Source of the DNA: an uncultured Pseudoteredinibacter sp. | GTDB taxonomy: Bacteria > Pseudomonadota > Gammaproteobacteria > Pseudomonadales > Cellvibrionaceae | DNA: 64,000 bases | Reading direction: 5' to 3' | Assembly: GCF_947502065.1 (NCBI RefSeq) | Contig: NZ_CANMYE010000001.1 | Span: forward strand, 1,116,001 to 1,180,000 | Shown here: in pieces, positions 9,661 to 18,741 of the stretch | Position numbering within the stretch: position 1 is the first letter of the stretch | Layout of the letters: each line of letters opens with the position of its first letter | The notes under the pieces: model-generated | Databases searched by the model: none | What the model saw: the letters and a program-made list of their open reading frames with translations, nothing else | What the model was told of the DNA's origin: nothing | Made by a program: the position numbers and the translations under genes

Positions 9661-9733
9661 TACGAATGCATGGTTTGGTAAAGGCGGCGAAATCTGTTTA
9701 CATTTGTTTTAGCACTAAAAAAGAGAAGTATTT

Positions 9734-10174
9734 TTGAATCAAGAAATAAAAACCGTAGAAATATTTACTGATGGCGCCTGTAAAGGTAATCCAGGCCCAG
9801 GAGGGTGGGGAGCATTGCTGCGTTATGGTGATACCGAAAAGCCATTATGCGGAGGCGAAAAAAACACCACCAATAATCGCATGGAATTAATGGCAGCAAT
9901 TGAAGGACTAAGAGCCTTAAAACAAACTTGTAAAGTTATCTTAACCACAGATTCCCAGTACGTCCGACAAGGAATAACCCAATGGATGTTTAACTGGAAG
10001 AAAAACGGCTGGAAAACCTCCGCTAAGAAGCCTGTTAAAAATGCTGATCTATGGCAAGAGCTGGATGCAGAAAGTAAGCGTCATGAAATTGAATGGCGTT
10101 GGGTAAAAGGGCACAGCGGTCATAGAGAGAATGAAATTGCAGATGAACTGGCCAATCAAGGAATCCCCAGGTAA
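9734..10174 (+). CDS. rnhA: Ribonuclease HI
   Basis: A 146-aa endonuclease that degrades RNA in RNA-DNA hybrids. The catalytic carboxylates are all present: Asp13 in [16 protein letters not shown], Glu51 in NRMELMAA, Asp73 in TTDSQYV and Asp137 in NEIADELA. The handle region [12 protein letters not shown] is also present. The start is a TTG, the only reasonable one because the next Met is inside the fold. It lies about 70 bases upstream of dnaQ on the same strand, unlike E. coli where the two are divergent. Confidence 0.97.
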   Translation: MNQEIKTVEIFTDGACKGNPGPGGWGALLRYGDTEKPLCGGEKNTTNNRMELMAAIEGLRALKQTCKVILTTDSQYVRQGITQWMFNWKKNGWKTSAKKPVKNADLWQELDAESKRHEIEWRWVKGHSGHRENEIADELANQGIPR

Positions 10175-10239
10175 ATCTGAAACTCGCTAAAAGCAAAACA
10201 GCTTAAGACAAGAAATCGCAAAACCATTAGGAACAGTCA

Positions 10240-10938
10240 ATGCGCCAAATTGTTCTCGATACCGAAACCACCGGTATTGATCCAAAGTCCGGACATCGAA
10301 TCATTGAGATTGGTTGTGTCGAATTGTTTAACCGAAAACTCACTGGCAACCATTATCACGAATACGTGAACCCTCAGCGTGTGGTAGAAGATGAAGCGAT
10401 TGAAGTTCATGGTATTACCAATGAATTTTTGGCTGATAAGCCAGTCTTTTCACAAGTTGCTGACAGCTTCTTAGAATATATTCGTGGTGCAGAATTAATT
10501 ATTCATAACGCCCCCTTTGATGTGGGCTTTATTGATCATGAATTCAATTTGCTGGGGAAGGGGCATGGCAAGGTTTACGATCATTGTTCGGTGATTGATA
10601 CCCTGGTCATGGCGCGTGATAAACACCCGGGCCAGCGTAACTCCCTAGACGCATTATGTAAGCGCTACGATGTTGATAACTCTGGCCGCGTTTTGCACGG
10701 CGCATTGCTAGACTCCGAGATTCTGGCCGATGTTTATCTAATGATGACAGGTGGCCAAACCATGTTGTCACTCGGTGCAGAATCCGAAGAAAATTCAAGT
10801 GGTGCGCAGGCTGGTGCTATTCGTCGCCTAGCCTCTGGCCGCGCGCCATTAAAAGTGGTTGCCGCCAACGCGGAAGAAATGCAGTTGCATGAAGCTAAGC
10901 TGGATGCTTTGGGTGAGGATTGTCTTTGGCGTAGGTAG
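10240..10938 (+). CDS. dnaQ: DNA polymerase III epsilon subunit (3'-5' proofreading exonuclease)
   Basis: A 232-aa DEDDh exonuclease. Exo I is LDTETTG (Asp7, Glu9), Exo II is the HNAPFDVGF segment, and Exo III is HGALLDSEILADVYL with the catalytic His/Asp pair. The C-terminal tail (about residues 185-232) would carry the segment that binds the alpha subunit. In the replisome it removes mispaired nucleotides. It follows rnhA and is closed by a strong terminator. Confidence 0.96.
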   Translation: MRQIVLDTETTGIDPKSGHRIIEIGCVELFNRKLTGNHYHEYVNPQRVVEDEAIEVHGITNEFLADKPVFSQVADSFLEYIRGAELIIHNAPFDVGFIDHEFNLLGKGHGKVYDHCSVIDTLVMARDKHPGQRNSLDALCKRYDVDNSGRVLHGALLDSEILADVYLMMTGGQTMLSLGAESEENSSGAQAGAIRRLASGRAPLKVVAANAEEMQLHEAKLDALGEDCLWRR

Positions 10939-10992
10939 CGTTCGTTGAATCAAGCCTTGCTTGCGAAAAGGTACTTAATGGTTTTGTATTGG

Positions 10993-11022
10993 ACAGCCCT
11001 CTAATTCTTAGAGGGCTGTTTT
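10993..11022 (+). terminator. Rho-independent terminator after dnaQ
   Basis: An 11-base perfect stem (ACAGCCCTCTA / TAGAGGGCTGT) with a five-base loop followed by TTT, 55 bases after the dnaQ stop. Confidence 0.9.
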
Positions 11023-11303
11023 AGTTTGGGGGTTTTATAATTGGATTTGCTCAAAATGCAGCCTCTCGCCTGGCGTGCAAAGAAAGGGTGGCGCGCTAAT
11101 CATTTGGTGTGAGTATCGTTTTAGCAGCTTAAGTGCTTTCGTTGACCTACTACTAAATAAAAAGCACAAAAATATTGATTAAAGAATAAATTATTTTAAA
11201 TGCTTAAAAAATGTGAAGCTATTCACTTGCATGTTTAGTTTAAATCCTCGACTATCGCTGCCGAAAAATAAAATTATTTATGTGGTATCTTCAAGGAACG
11301 AAA
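11023..11303. other. A/T-rich intergenic stretch upstream of the SpvB/RHS gene
   Basis: No gene is visible between the dnaQ terminator and the large RHS-family gene. The last 150 bases are A/T-rich and presumably hold its promoter, but no convincing -35/-10 pair could be assigned by eye. Confidence 0.5.
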
Positions 11304-14300
11304 ATGCAATTCTCTTTGCGCTCTGCCTTTTTTACGCTTGCTTCTATTGCTGCCCTTCAAATTCCCAGCGTTTTCGCTAGCCAAACGGCGACTCCTCCAG
11401 GTTTAAGCTTGCCTGATGCTCAACTTGAACCTAATCTAGGTCCTCAGTTTAACGGCCGCTTAAATGGCCATGCCAGTGTTAACGCTTCCGGGTACGCGAG
11501 TATCCAAATACCCATTCCGGTACCAACTCCAACGGGAGGCTTTGCTCCAAATCTAAACCTGAGCTATTCCAGTAGTGGAGCCAATGGCTTACTGGGTGTT
11601 GGCTGGTCTATTTCTGGGTTAGATGATTCCATTTATCGCTGCCCTAAAAACATGGCTCAAGACCAGCTGATTCGAGCTGTGGAATACACTGCAAATGATC
11701 GTTTTTGCTTGAATGGTCAAAAGTTGATGTTGGTCAGTGGTGTTTATGGTCAAGACGGCGCTGAATATCACACTGAAAATAATCGCTTTTCCAAAATTGT
11801 TTCCAAGGGTAATCAAGGCAGTGGTCCAGAATATTTTGAGGTACACACAAAATCCGGTTTGACTAAAACCTATGGAACGAATAGTTCTACAGGGATTGTT
11901 GATCTTGCGACAACTAGGCGCTACGGAAGCCAGGAAATTTATCGTTGGTCCATAGCTAAAGTAATGGATAGGAGTTCAAATTTCTATCGATATAGCTATA
12001 ACCCTGGTCAAGAACTGCTCCATATTTACTACTCCGGCAACGATGCAGCGCCACAGAAATTCCCGATAGATAGGGTGGATTTTATTTATGAAAGCCGCCA
12101 AGACTCACAAGAACGGTATACATCTGGGGCTCAGGATCGCCGACTGAATAGACGGCTGAAAGCGATTAGAACTAAGGCTTCAGAGTTTCGAATGAGCTAT
12201 GAATACACTGAGTACTCAAAGAGTACACGCCTTGTTAGTGTTAAAGAGTGTAGTCGGTCGAGCGGTCAGTGTAAAACCCCCACAACGCTTGAATGGCAAT
12301 CCCAAGGGGGAGTGGCTTATTCGAAAAGTCAATTGACAGTACCATTAGAAGCGGTAGATCAAACGTGTGAGAAAGTCCGTTATGACAATTCATGGCACTA
12401 CCCCCGTTGGCATGACTTTAATAACGACGGTAAGGCCGACTATTTGAGTATAAGAAGGCAATACCCAATCTATGGTCACACGAGTAATTTTCAGGCTCTA
12501 TATGCTGATATCTTATTGTCGAACGATAGTGATGGGTATGATCCTGTTACGTGGCAAATTCCATTCTTGGCATTGCCGGAGCGAATTCGGTTTGTGGATA
12601 TTAATGGGGACAAAAGAGTAGACCTCGTTTATGTTGTGGTAGATAAGGTTAATAGAAATGTCAAAGTTAATGTAGCATTAAGCACAGCAGCTGGTTTTAT
12701 TAGTAAAGTTTGGCACGGGCACACTCAGCAAGATACAAGTTGGTTGTTGGGCAGCACATCCTATCCAGTCTCACTGGATGATTTTGATCTTGTTGATGTT
12801 GACGGTGACCTATTGCCAGATTTGTTGGTGAAAGAAAAGGCAAAATTGCGTGTGTGGGATGGCTCTCGACATTACTACGAGAGCCTATCAAATGTTTTCG
12901 TCCATAGGAATACCGGATCATCTTTCAACAGCGAGGAACTTTGGGCTGAACGAGTTCGTGGTAGCTTAAAATTACAGGACTTGAACCGGGACCGTTTACC
13001 GGATCTAGTATATAAAGATGGTGGCTTTCTTCTTAACTCGAATTCTGGGTTTGATATAAATGGGTATAAACCTTATCTGCCGGGTAAGCCAGTAAGGTAT
13101 GAGGATGTAAATAACGATGGCTATCCAGACTTGTTGTATGAAGATGTGGATGCGCTAGGGAATAATGTAACCAAAGTCCTACAAAACACCGGTAACGATT
13201 TTACCAGCTATGCAGCAACTCTTAATCAGTATCACCAATTCGGTCAAATGGATGTTAACGGAGATGGTTATAAAGATACTTCAAACACTAAATATGATGC
13301 CTATATTGGTCGCTCCAGCACTTCTTTAAGTCTAAAAGCAACAGATGGGACTCAAAGTCAAAGCTTTCAGTTTATTCGTAGTGAAAGAGGCCAAAGAAAG
13401 TCCGAACAATACGTGGACATTAATGGTGATGGCCTATTGGATTACACTCACGCAAAGGTGCAGGCTTGTACCAACCCTCGTACAGGTCCAGGGTATTACA
13501 ATTACTTTTGGGCTGAGACTAATAAACACGGCTTGTTTTTGAGTGATTCTGTTCCAGCCCATTTACTCGCGGCCGTTCACTATGGCCTTGGCAACTCCGT
13601 TGGCTTCGAATACGAATCCATTCGCGACCCTAGTGTTTATACAAAGGGTGAGGCTGCACTATTTCCAGAACAAGATGTACAAAGCAGTCGTTATGTAGTA
13701 ACCAAAGTCTCACGTTCCAATGGGCTTGGTAGCTTTGATAGCCTTTATAGCTATGAAGGCTTAAAAGCCAATTTGATTGGTCGTGGAGATTTGGGCTTTG
13801 AAAAAATTATTGTCGAGAACCAAACCTCCGGAATCACTACAGAAACTACCTATGCACAGGCATTTCCAATTATAAGTCGACCCACACTTATCGAGAAATT
13901 CCACACAGCCAGTAACACTAAAATACATCGACAGAGCTACAGCTATGCGACTAAGGGGGTGGTCGGCAGCGGCCCGGTATTCCCTTATGTAGCCTCTGCC
14001 ACTAGGCAAAGCTACGATCCAGAAGATGGACGCCTGCTCAGTACCAGTATGAGCACTAATACCGTAGATGATTATGGTAATGTGACGTTAACACGAACTG
14101 ATATCCATGATCATGAAAGCGGGACAAGTTATAACCGTGAGCAGCAACGACAATTCACTATTGATACCAATACTTGGCAGCTTGCTAAGCTTAATCAAGC
14201 GAAAGTCCGCTTTGGCTTAAATGGAAGTTTTGATGCGGCTTTAGAGCGGACTACTCAGTATGAGTATTATTCCAATGGGGCGTTGCATAGAAGCATACGA

Positions 14301-17300
14301 GAACCAGGTGCGGGCGCTCCTTTAGAATTGACAACAGAACTAAGTTACACCCGATTTGGATTGCCGACTCAAACAACCGTAACTGGCCCAGGTATCACTA
14401 GCCGAAGTTCCCACACATATTATGATCAAAACGGCCGCTTTGCCACGTCGGCCGTAAACCCTGTGGGGCACAGCGCATCTGCAGCCTATGATGTGACTCG
14501 AGGTCTGCCAATAAGCGAAACGGATATTAATGGGCTAACCACAACCCACAGTTACAATGCCATTGGCCAACGAACCTTAACCACACTCCCCGATGGCAAT
14601 ACCATTGAATACAGCGTGCGCTTAGATAACAGTGGTGGAAATAATGGCGCGAAATATTATGTAGAAGTGGTGCCCGATGGCAAACCGGCTGTTCGAACCT
14701 TTTACGATGGCCTAGGTAGACAGGTTCGCACACGTAGCCAAAGCTTCGATGGCCGCTATGTCAACCAAGATACTCAATACGATAGCAAGGGGCGCGCTTA
14801 TCGAGTTTCTGAACCTTTCTTCGATGGCGACACGCCCGTTTGGAACAGGACATATTTCGACAGCTATGGGCGTATTGATTCAGTCGATGCTATTGATAAT
14901 ACCGCCGATAGCCAGTTCGACTATGATGGTTTTTCTACCGGCTTAACAGATGCTCTTGGTCGCCGTAGCAGTGTGGTCAGCAGTGCTACGGGTATGCTTC
15001 TTAATTCGGTTGATAAGGCGGGAACCAGTACCTCCTTTAGCTACAATGCTGCCGGTCAGCGTACACAGGTTCGTAATGCTGTGGGCTTAATAAAAGAATT
15101 CTCGGTGCATTATCAATACGATCGTTTGGGCCGCTTAACCCAGCAAGATGATCCAAGCCACGGTATTTACACTTATGAATATGATGCTCTGGGTCAAAAA
15201 GTAAAAGAAGTTAGTCCTAAAATGTGGGCAGCTAATCAAAGTGTGCAATACCGCTATGACTTATTGGGCCGCATGACGCAGCGCATCGAGCCAGAAGGTA
15301 CCACCACTTGGGAATACGACAATACTGACAATGGCAATATGGGCCTTGGCCGCTTGCACCGCGAAAGCATGACGGGCTTTAGCCGCGAGTACGAATATGC
15401 GGCTGGCCAATATGGCCGCCCAACGGCCGTCGAAACCCAAATTCTTGATGCCAGTTATCGTGAAGTTATGTCTTACGATAACTTTGGTAATCTAGAAGCC
15501 TTGCAATACCCAAGCACAGCAAGCTCGCCTAGCGGGTGGCAGGCACACTACCAATATAATGATTTGGGTTATCTAGAGCAGGTGACCGATGGCGCAAACG
15601 AGGTGTACTACCAATTGGTAAATACCGATGCCTCTGGTCGATTAACCGAGCAATGGATGGGAGATGGCAGCTTGCTAGAGCAGCAATACAAGCCTCACTC
15701 CAGCCGCCTAAGCTCGCAAAAAACCAATAAAGCCGATGGCGCTTTATTACAGCATTTTACCTACCAGTACGATGCGGCCGGTAATATGACACAGCGTCAA
15801 GATGTCGCCCGCAGCCTAGTGGAAGATTTTACCTACGATAACCTCGACCGCCTCACCAGAGCTCAAGTTGTAGGTCAAAACAAAGTCGATTATGCCTTCG
15901 ATGAGGTCGATAACATTACCGAGAAATCGGATATTGGTTTATACGGTTATAGCACGGCCACAGCTAACGCGGTTATCGATACCGAGCTTGCCGGCATCAA
16001 ATCAAATTACAGCTACGATGATAACGGTAACTTCTTCGCTGGCGACAATATGCCGAATGCGACTTGGAGCAGTTACAACAAACCTTTATCACTTAATAAA
16101 GATGGTCATAACTACGAGTTTAATTACGGCCCGAATCGAGCGCGTTATCGTCAACGACATACTGTAGCGGGCAGCGAACGCATTACCCACTATGTAGGTG
16201 GTAACTACGAGGTTATCTACAACGGCGCCAATACCGAATATCGTCACTTGCTCCGTGCCAACGGACGCGTCGTGATGATGCGCCGTGAAAAAACAGGTCC
16301 AAGCGGCAATTCTATTGAGCATGAATATCTACACCGTGATCATTTAGGCTCGATTACCGCCATCAGTAAAGAGAGCGACGGTAGTTTGCTAGGCGCGATC
16401 AGTTACGATGCTTGGGGTAAACGCCGCAGCGCTGATGATTGGGCAGCAAGCTACCAGGCTTCCGCAGCATTGGATGGTTTCGAGCGTGGATATACCGGAC
16501 ATGAGCATTTGTCTGGGGTGGATATTATTCATATGAATGGGCGGGTTTATTCGGCCGAGTTGGGTAAGATGATGAGTCCTGATCCTGTTACTGCGGAGCC
16601 GGATAATGGGCGGAATTATAATAGGTATACTTATGCCTTTAATAATCCGCTAAAGTTTACCGACCCTACAGGGTATAGCGTAGAGCCAGCGCCGGGGGCG
16701 ACTTGCCCCAGAGACGGCCCTCCAGTATGCCCGCCATCAAGCCAGGCTTCATTGAATGACTGGAACCGCGGAGTGGGAGCATTGACTCCTGATGAGGAAG
16801 ATCATTATGACGGCTGGTCAACGGGCGACTACCAAGATGATGCCCCTCAAAAAGAAACTAAGGAAGAGAATAAACTAAAGCCTACTGAAGAGGAGAAAAA
16901 GCTTATTGAACAAGGCAAGCTTGGTGAGATGTGGAAGCAAAGATGTAAAAACGGTGACCCTATTGGTTGTGTCGGGTGGGCTACCTGGGGCAAGCCAAGT
17001 GAGATATTACAGTATTTTGGTCTGTTGGTAGGTGGAAAATGGTTGGCTGTCGGACTAACTGTTCGTACAAATGCTGAAAAGGGACTTCTTTTTGCTGATC
17101 CATCCTTACTTTTTGATGCTGATAGGCTGGAGAGGAAGAAATTGGAATTCGGCAAAGCAATCGCATATGCGCATCTTAATGCGACAGGTCGTGATAAGGA
17201 CGGTAGACCATATTCGTTAACCCCAGAAGAAATCACACAATATCATCATGAAGTGTTTGACGACTTCAATGTTCCCAGAGGCTTCTATGGGGGGTCATAC

Positions 17301-17402
17301 GTCTTGGGTGTGCATGATGAATATTTGGCCCCTCATGTCTATTGTTCGCCGAGCTGTGACTCAGAAGAAAGCCATAAGGACGAAAGTTATGATAGGTTTT
17401 AA
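11304..17402 (+). CDS. Giant exported SpvB / FG-GAP / RHS-repeat protein with polymorphic C-terminus
   Basis: A 2032-aa exported protein. The ATG at 11304 (AAGGA six bases upstream) begins a clean signal peptide ending near VFASQ; an upstream in-frame ATG (11280) only adds eight residues. Domain order: an SpvB-like segment (about 40-340, with NLNLSYSSSGANGLLGVGWS), seven FG-GAP/VCBS calcium-type motifs (DFNNDGKADY, DINGDKRVDL, DVNNDGYPDL and others, about 365-720), a TcdB-middle-like segment, then YD/RHS repeats to about 1790. The RHS core ends in the canonical NPLKFTDPTGY. In the known family the repeats build a hollow shell enclosing a C-terminal toxin. Here the last ~240 residues match no toxin domain I recognise. 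The 3' end overlaps the next gene by 14 bases. It resembles insecticidal toxin complex B/C components, but no TcA or TcC-type partner is nearby. Confidence 0.93.
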   Translation: MQFSLRSAFFTLASIAALQIPSVFASQTATPPGLSLPDAQLEPNLGPQFNGRLNGHASVNASGYASIQIPIPVPTPTGGFAPNLNLSYSSSGANGLLGVGWSISGLDDSIYRCPKNMAQDQLIRAVEYTANDRFCLNGQKLMLVSGVYGQDGAEYHTENNRFSKIVSKGNQGSGPEYFEVHTKSGLTKTYGTNSSTGIVDLATTRRYGSQEIYRWSIAKVMDRSSNFYRYSYNPGQELLHIYYSGNDAAPQKFPIDRVDFIYESRQDSQERYTSGAQDRRLNRRLKAIRTKASEFRMSYEYTEYSKSTRLVSVKECSRSSGQCKTPTTLEWQSQGGVAYSKSQLTVPLEAVDQTCEKVRYDNSWHYPRWHDFNNDGKADYLSIRRQYPIYGHTSNFQALYADILLSNDSDGYDPVTWQIPFLALPERIRFVDINGDKRVDLVYVVVDKVNRNVKVNVALSTAAGFISKVWHGHTQQDTSWLLGSTSYPVSLDDFDLVDVDGDLLPDLLVKEKAKLRVWDGSRHYYESLSNVFVHRNTGSSFNSEELWAERVRGSLKLQDLNRDRLPDLVYKDGGFLLNSNSGFDINGYKPYLPGKPVRYEDVNNDGYPDLLYEDVDALGNNVTKVLQNTGNDFTSYAATLNQYHQFGQMDVNGDGYKDTSNTKYDAYIGRSSTSLSLKATDGTQSQSFQFIRSERGQRKSEQYVDINGDGLLDYTHAKVQACTNPRTGPGYYNYFWAETNKHGLFLSDSVPAHLLAAVHYGLGNSVGFEYESIRDPSVYTKGEAALFPEQDVQSSRYVVTKVSRSNGLGSFDSLYSYEGLKANLIGRGDLGFEKIIVENQTSGITTETTYAQAFPIISRPTLIEKFHTASNTKIHRQSYSYATKGVVGSGPVFPYVASATRQSYDPEDGRLLSTSMSTNTVDDYGNVTLTRTDIHDHESGTSYNREQQRQFTIDTNTWQLAKLNQAKVRFGLNGSFDAALERTTQYEYYSNGALHRSIREPGAGAPLELTTELSYTRFGLPTQTTVTGPGITSRSSHTYYDQNGRFATSAVNPVGHSASAAYDVTRGLPISETDINGLTTTHSYNAIGQRTLTTLPDGNTIEYSVRLDNSGGNNGAKYYVEVVPDGKPAVRTFYDGLGRQVRTRSQSFDGRYVNQDTQYDSKGRAYRVSEPFFDGDTPVWNRTYFDSYGRIDSVDAIDNTADSQFDYDGFSTGLTDALGRRSSVVSSATGMLLNSVDKAGTSTSFSYNAAGQRTQVRNAVGLIKEFSVHYQYDRLGRLTQQDDPSHGIYTYEYDALGQKVKEVSPKMWAANQSVQYRYDLLGRMTQRIEPEGTTTWEYDNTDNGNMGLGRLHRESMTGFSREYEYAAGQYGRPTAVETQILDASYREVMSYDNFGNLEALQYPSTASSPSGWQAHYQYNDLGYLEQVTDGANEVYYQLVNTDASGRLTEQWMGDGSLLEQQYKPHSSRLSSQKTNKADGALLQHFTYQYDAAGNMTQRQDVARSLVEDFTYDNLDRLTRAQVVGQNKVDYAFDEVDNITEKSDIGLYGYSTATANAVIDTELAGIKSNYSYDDNGNFFAGDNMPNATWSSYNKPLSLNKDGHNYEFNYGPNRARYRQRHTVAGSERITHYVGGNYEVIYNGANTEYRHLLRANGRVVMMRREKTGPSGNSIEHEYLHRDHLGSITAISKESDGSLLGAISYDAWGKRRSADDWAASYQASAALDGFERGYTGHEHLSGVDIIHMNGRVYSAELGKMMSPDPVTAEPDNGRNYNRYTYAFNNPLKFTDPTGYSVEPAPGATCPRDGPPVCPPSSQASLNDWNRGVGALTPDEEDHYDGWSTGDYQDDAPQKETKEENKLKPTEEEKKLIEQGKLGEMWKQRCKNGDPIGCVGWATWGKPSEILQYFGLLVGGKWLAVGLTVRTNAEKGLLFADPSLLFDADRLERKKLEFGKAIAYAHLNATGRDKDGRPYSLTPEEITQYHHEVFDDFNVPRGFYGGSYVLGVHDEYLAPHVYCSPSCDSEESHKDESYDRF

Positions 17403-17982
17403 GCCATTAATTCTCTTGACAACATTGTTGGTGGTCGCATGCACACCCGAAATCACAGATAGAGAATGGGAAGGGTTGGTAGTTCCGAGCAAGTATCAAA
17501 CTGCTCCGGTCAAGGTTTATGGGACATTATCTGATTCGAATTTCGATACTGAAAATCGACCTCTAAGGCTTGTTGTTTTTGAGGAGGAGCTGATAAGGAA
17601 TGTTCCTGCTGTGAAGAAAATTTATAGACCAGATGGAGGGTTATTTTTCCTTCTCTTTGTTTCGAAAGAAGAGCGAAAAAACAACGATCAATGGGAAATT
17701 CAAGATTGGTCTACTCACATTGAGCATAAGAGAGACACAGGGTATACCCGATACTACAAGGACTCAAATAACTGGTTGATGGCTGATAGTGAAAGCAATA
17801 AAGTACTTGGTATGTGCACCAAATACTTGCCAAACCTCGACGTAAAATGTGTGTTTCGTTCTGACGCTGGAGGTTACGCTCTGGAGTTTACATTGTATAA
17901 AGAAAACATTGCTTTGTATCATGAAATATCTATTTATTTAGAGAGCTTAATAAAAACTTGGGAGCAGACTAAAGGTCAATAG
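17389..17982 (+). CDS. Lipoprotein, candidate immunity protein for the RHS toxin tip
   Basis: A 197-aa predicted lipoprotein. The ATG at 17389 has TAAGGA eight bases upstream and opens MIGFKPLILLTTLLVVACTP, a signal peptide with a lipobox Cys at residue 18. Longer in-frame starts run inside the RHS gene and are not credible. The mature part has no recognised domain; it looks like a mixed alpha/beta protein with four Cys in all including the lipidated one. It overlaps the RHS gene end by 14 bases in another frame, so the two are co-translated. Immunity genes usually sit exactly there, and a periplasm-facing lipoprotein would suit a toxin acting in the periplasm or membrane. This role is inferred from position only. 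Confidence 0.75.
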   Translation: MIGFKPLILLTTLLVVACTPEITDREWEGLVVPSKYQTAPVKVYGTLSDSNFDTENRPLRLVVFEEELIRNVPAVKKIYRPDGGLFFLLFVSKEERKNNDQWEIQDWSTHIEHKRDTGYTRYYKDSNNWLMADSESNKVLGMCTKYLPNLDVKCVFRSDAGGYALEFTLYKENIALYHEISIYLESLIKTWEQTKGQ

Positions 17983-18000
17983 GCCGCTTAAGTTTACGAA

Positions 18001-18050
18001 GCTAATAGGACACCCATCTATTGCCGATAGTGATCACTTTTAACAGCGGG
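18001..18050 (+). repeat. RAYT-associated repeat, copy A
   Basis: A 50-base sequence containing AATAGGACACCCATCTATTG and ending TTTTAACAGCGGG. It recurs with a few changes and a three-base length difference at 18533-18579. AGGACACCC motifs of this kind flank TnpA_REP transposases in other gammaproteobacteria. Confidence 0.75.
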
Positions 18051-18078
18051 GCGTGCAGTCCATTCTGGAATGGGTGAT

Positions 18079-18210
18079 CAGTTTCCTCCGGCAGGGTGAG
18101 CAATTGGGGCCGGTGCATGCAAATGCATAGGCCACTGGAGTTGCTCTCCTTATCCAACTCCATATGACCTACCTGTCCAGTTTCGTCTGCTCACCCTGCA
18201 GGGAAAATAT
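18079..18210. repeat. Long imperfect inverted repeat with inner hairpins
   Basis: The arms share a perfect 12-base core, GCAGGGTGAGCA (18091-18102) and its complement (18188-18199), flanked by pyrimidine-rich TTTCCTCC-like extensions. Inside lies a second stem, TGGAGTTG (18136-18143) with CAACTCCA (18155-18162). The whole could fold into a branched structure of about 130 bases. No ORF crosses it and its function is unknown. Confidence 0.6.
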
Positions 18211-18532
18211 CACGCTTTACTAGAGGAACAGCTCGCTTGTAAACCAGGTGTTCTAAAGCTCTATTTTTCTCAGTATTCCAGATATCTGCCGTGTTCATAT
18301 GGCTGGATTTTTAGTGTCCTGTTTGATCAGGTTTGATTCAACAATTCAGGACTTGTGGTATAACCAAGCGGACTTTGTACAATTGAGTATGACGCTATGT
18401 AGAGCAAGGTGATCTGCTACCATTTTAGTGGGTACCTTCAGGTATATAGTTTTTTATGAGCCAGCGATGATTGATAGACAAGCGAGGAATGAATCCGGTC
18501 GAGATTAATAAAATCAATTTGCTCAAAAGTTA
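18211..18532. other. Non-coding stretch between repeat elements
   Basis: No credible ORF, RNA gene or terminator was recognised in this segment between the inverted repeat and repeat copy B. It may be the decayed interior of a mobile element bounded by copies A and B. Confidence 0.4.
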
Positions 18533-18579
18533 GCTAGGACACCCATCTATAGTCGAGAATGATCACTTCTAACAGCGGG
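18533..18579 (+). repeat. RAYT-associated repeat, copy B
   Basis: A 47-base partner of copy A in direct orientation. It shares AGGACACCCATCTAT, the ATGATCACTT block and the terminal AACAGCGGG. It lies 163 bases upstream of the transposase ATG. Confidence 0.75.
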
Positions 18580-18646
18580 CCAATAGGACACCCAAGTTCA
18601 TTGGCCTAATCCACGGCCAATAGGACACCCAAGTTCATTGGCCTAA
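18578..18646 (+). repeat. Two identical 32-base REP-like hairpin units
   Basis: The same 32 bases occur at 18578-18609 and 18615-18646. Each starts GGCCAAT and ends ATTGGCC plus TAA, so each can form a seven-base stem around a loop containing AGGACACCC. Five bases separate them. This resembles the REP/BIME targets bound by RAYT transposases; they sit about 100 bases ahead of such a gene. Confidence 0.8.
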
Positions 18647-18741
18647 CAGCTCTATGATTCAAGATGAGCCACATTTCTGAATTTCTCGTTTGCTCTTTGA
18701 AAATGCTAATCGAGCGCAGTGGTGTGTAGTAGTCTGCGCTC

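Noticed and set aside
11304..17402. RHS-family protein as a type VI secreted Rhs effector
   Set aside because: It has a cleavable signal peptide and SpvB/FG-GAP domains, and lacks a PAAR domain, so export by the general secretory route is more likely.
18079..18210. Long inverted repeat as an integron attC site
   Set aside because: No GTTRRRY/RYYYAAC core sites at the ends and no integrase or gene cassette nearby.
18578..18646. Two identical 32-base repeats as a possible mini CRISPR array
   Set aside because: The spacer is only five bases, the repeats are palindromic at both ends, and a RAYT gene follows; they fit REP hairpins. No cas genes are present.
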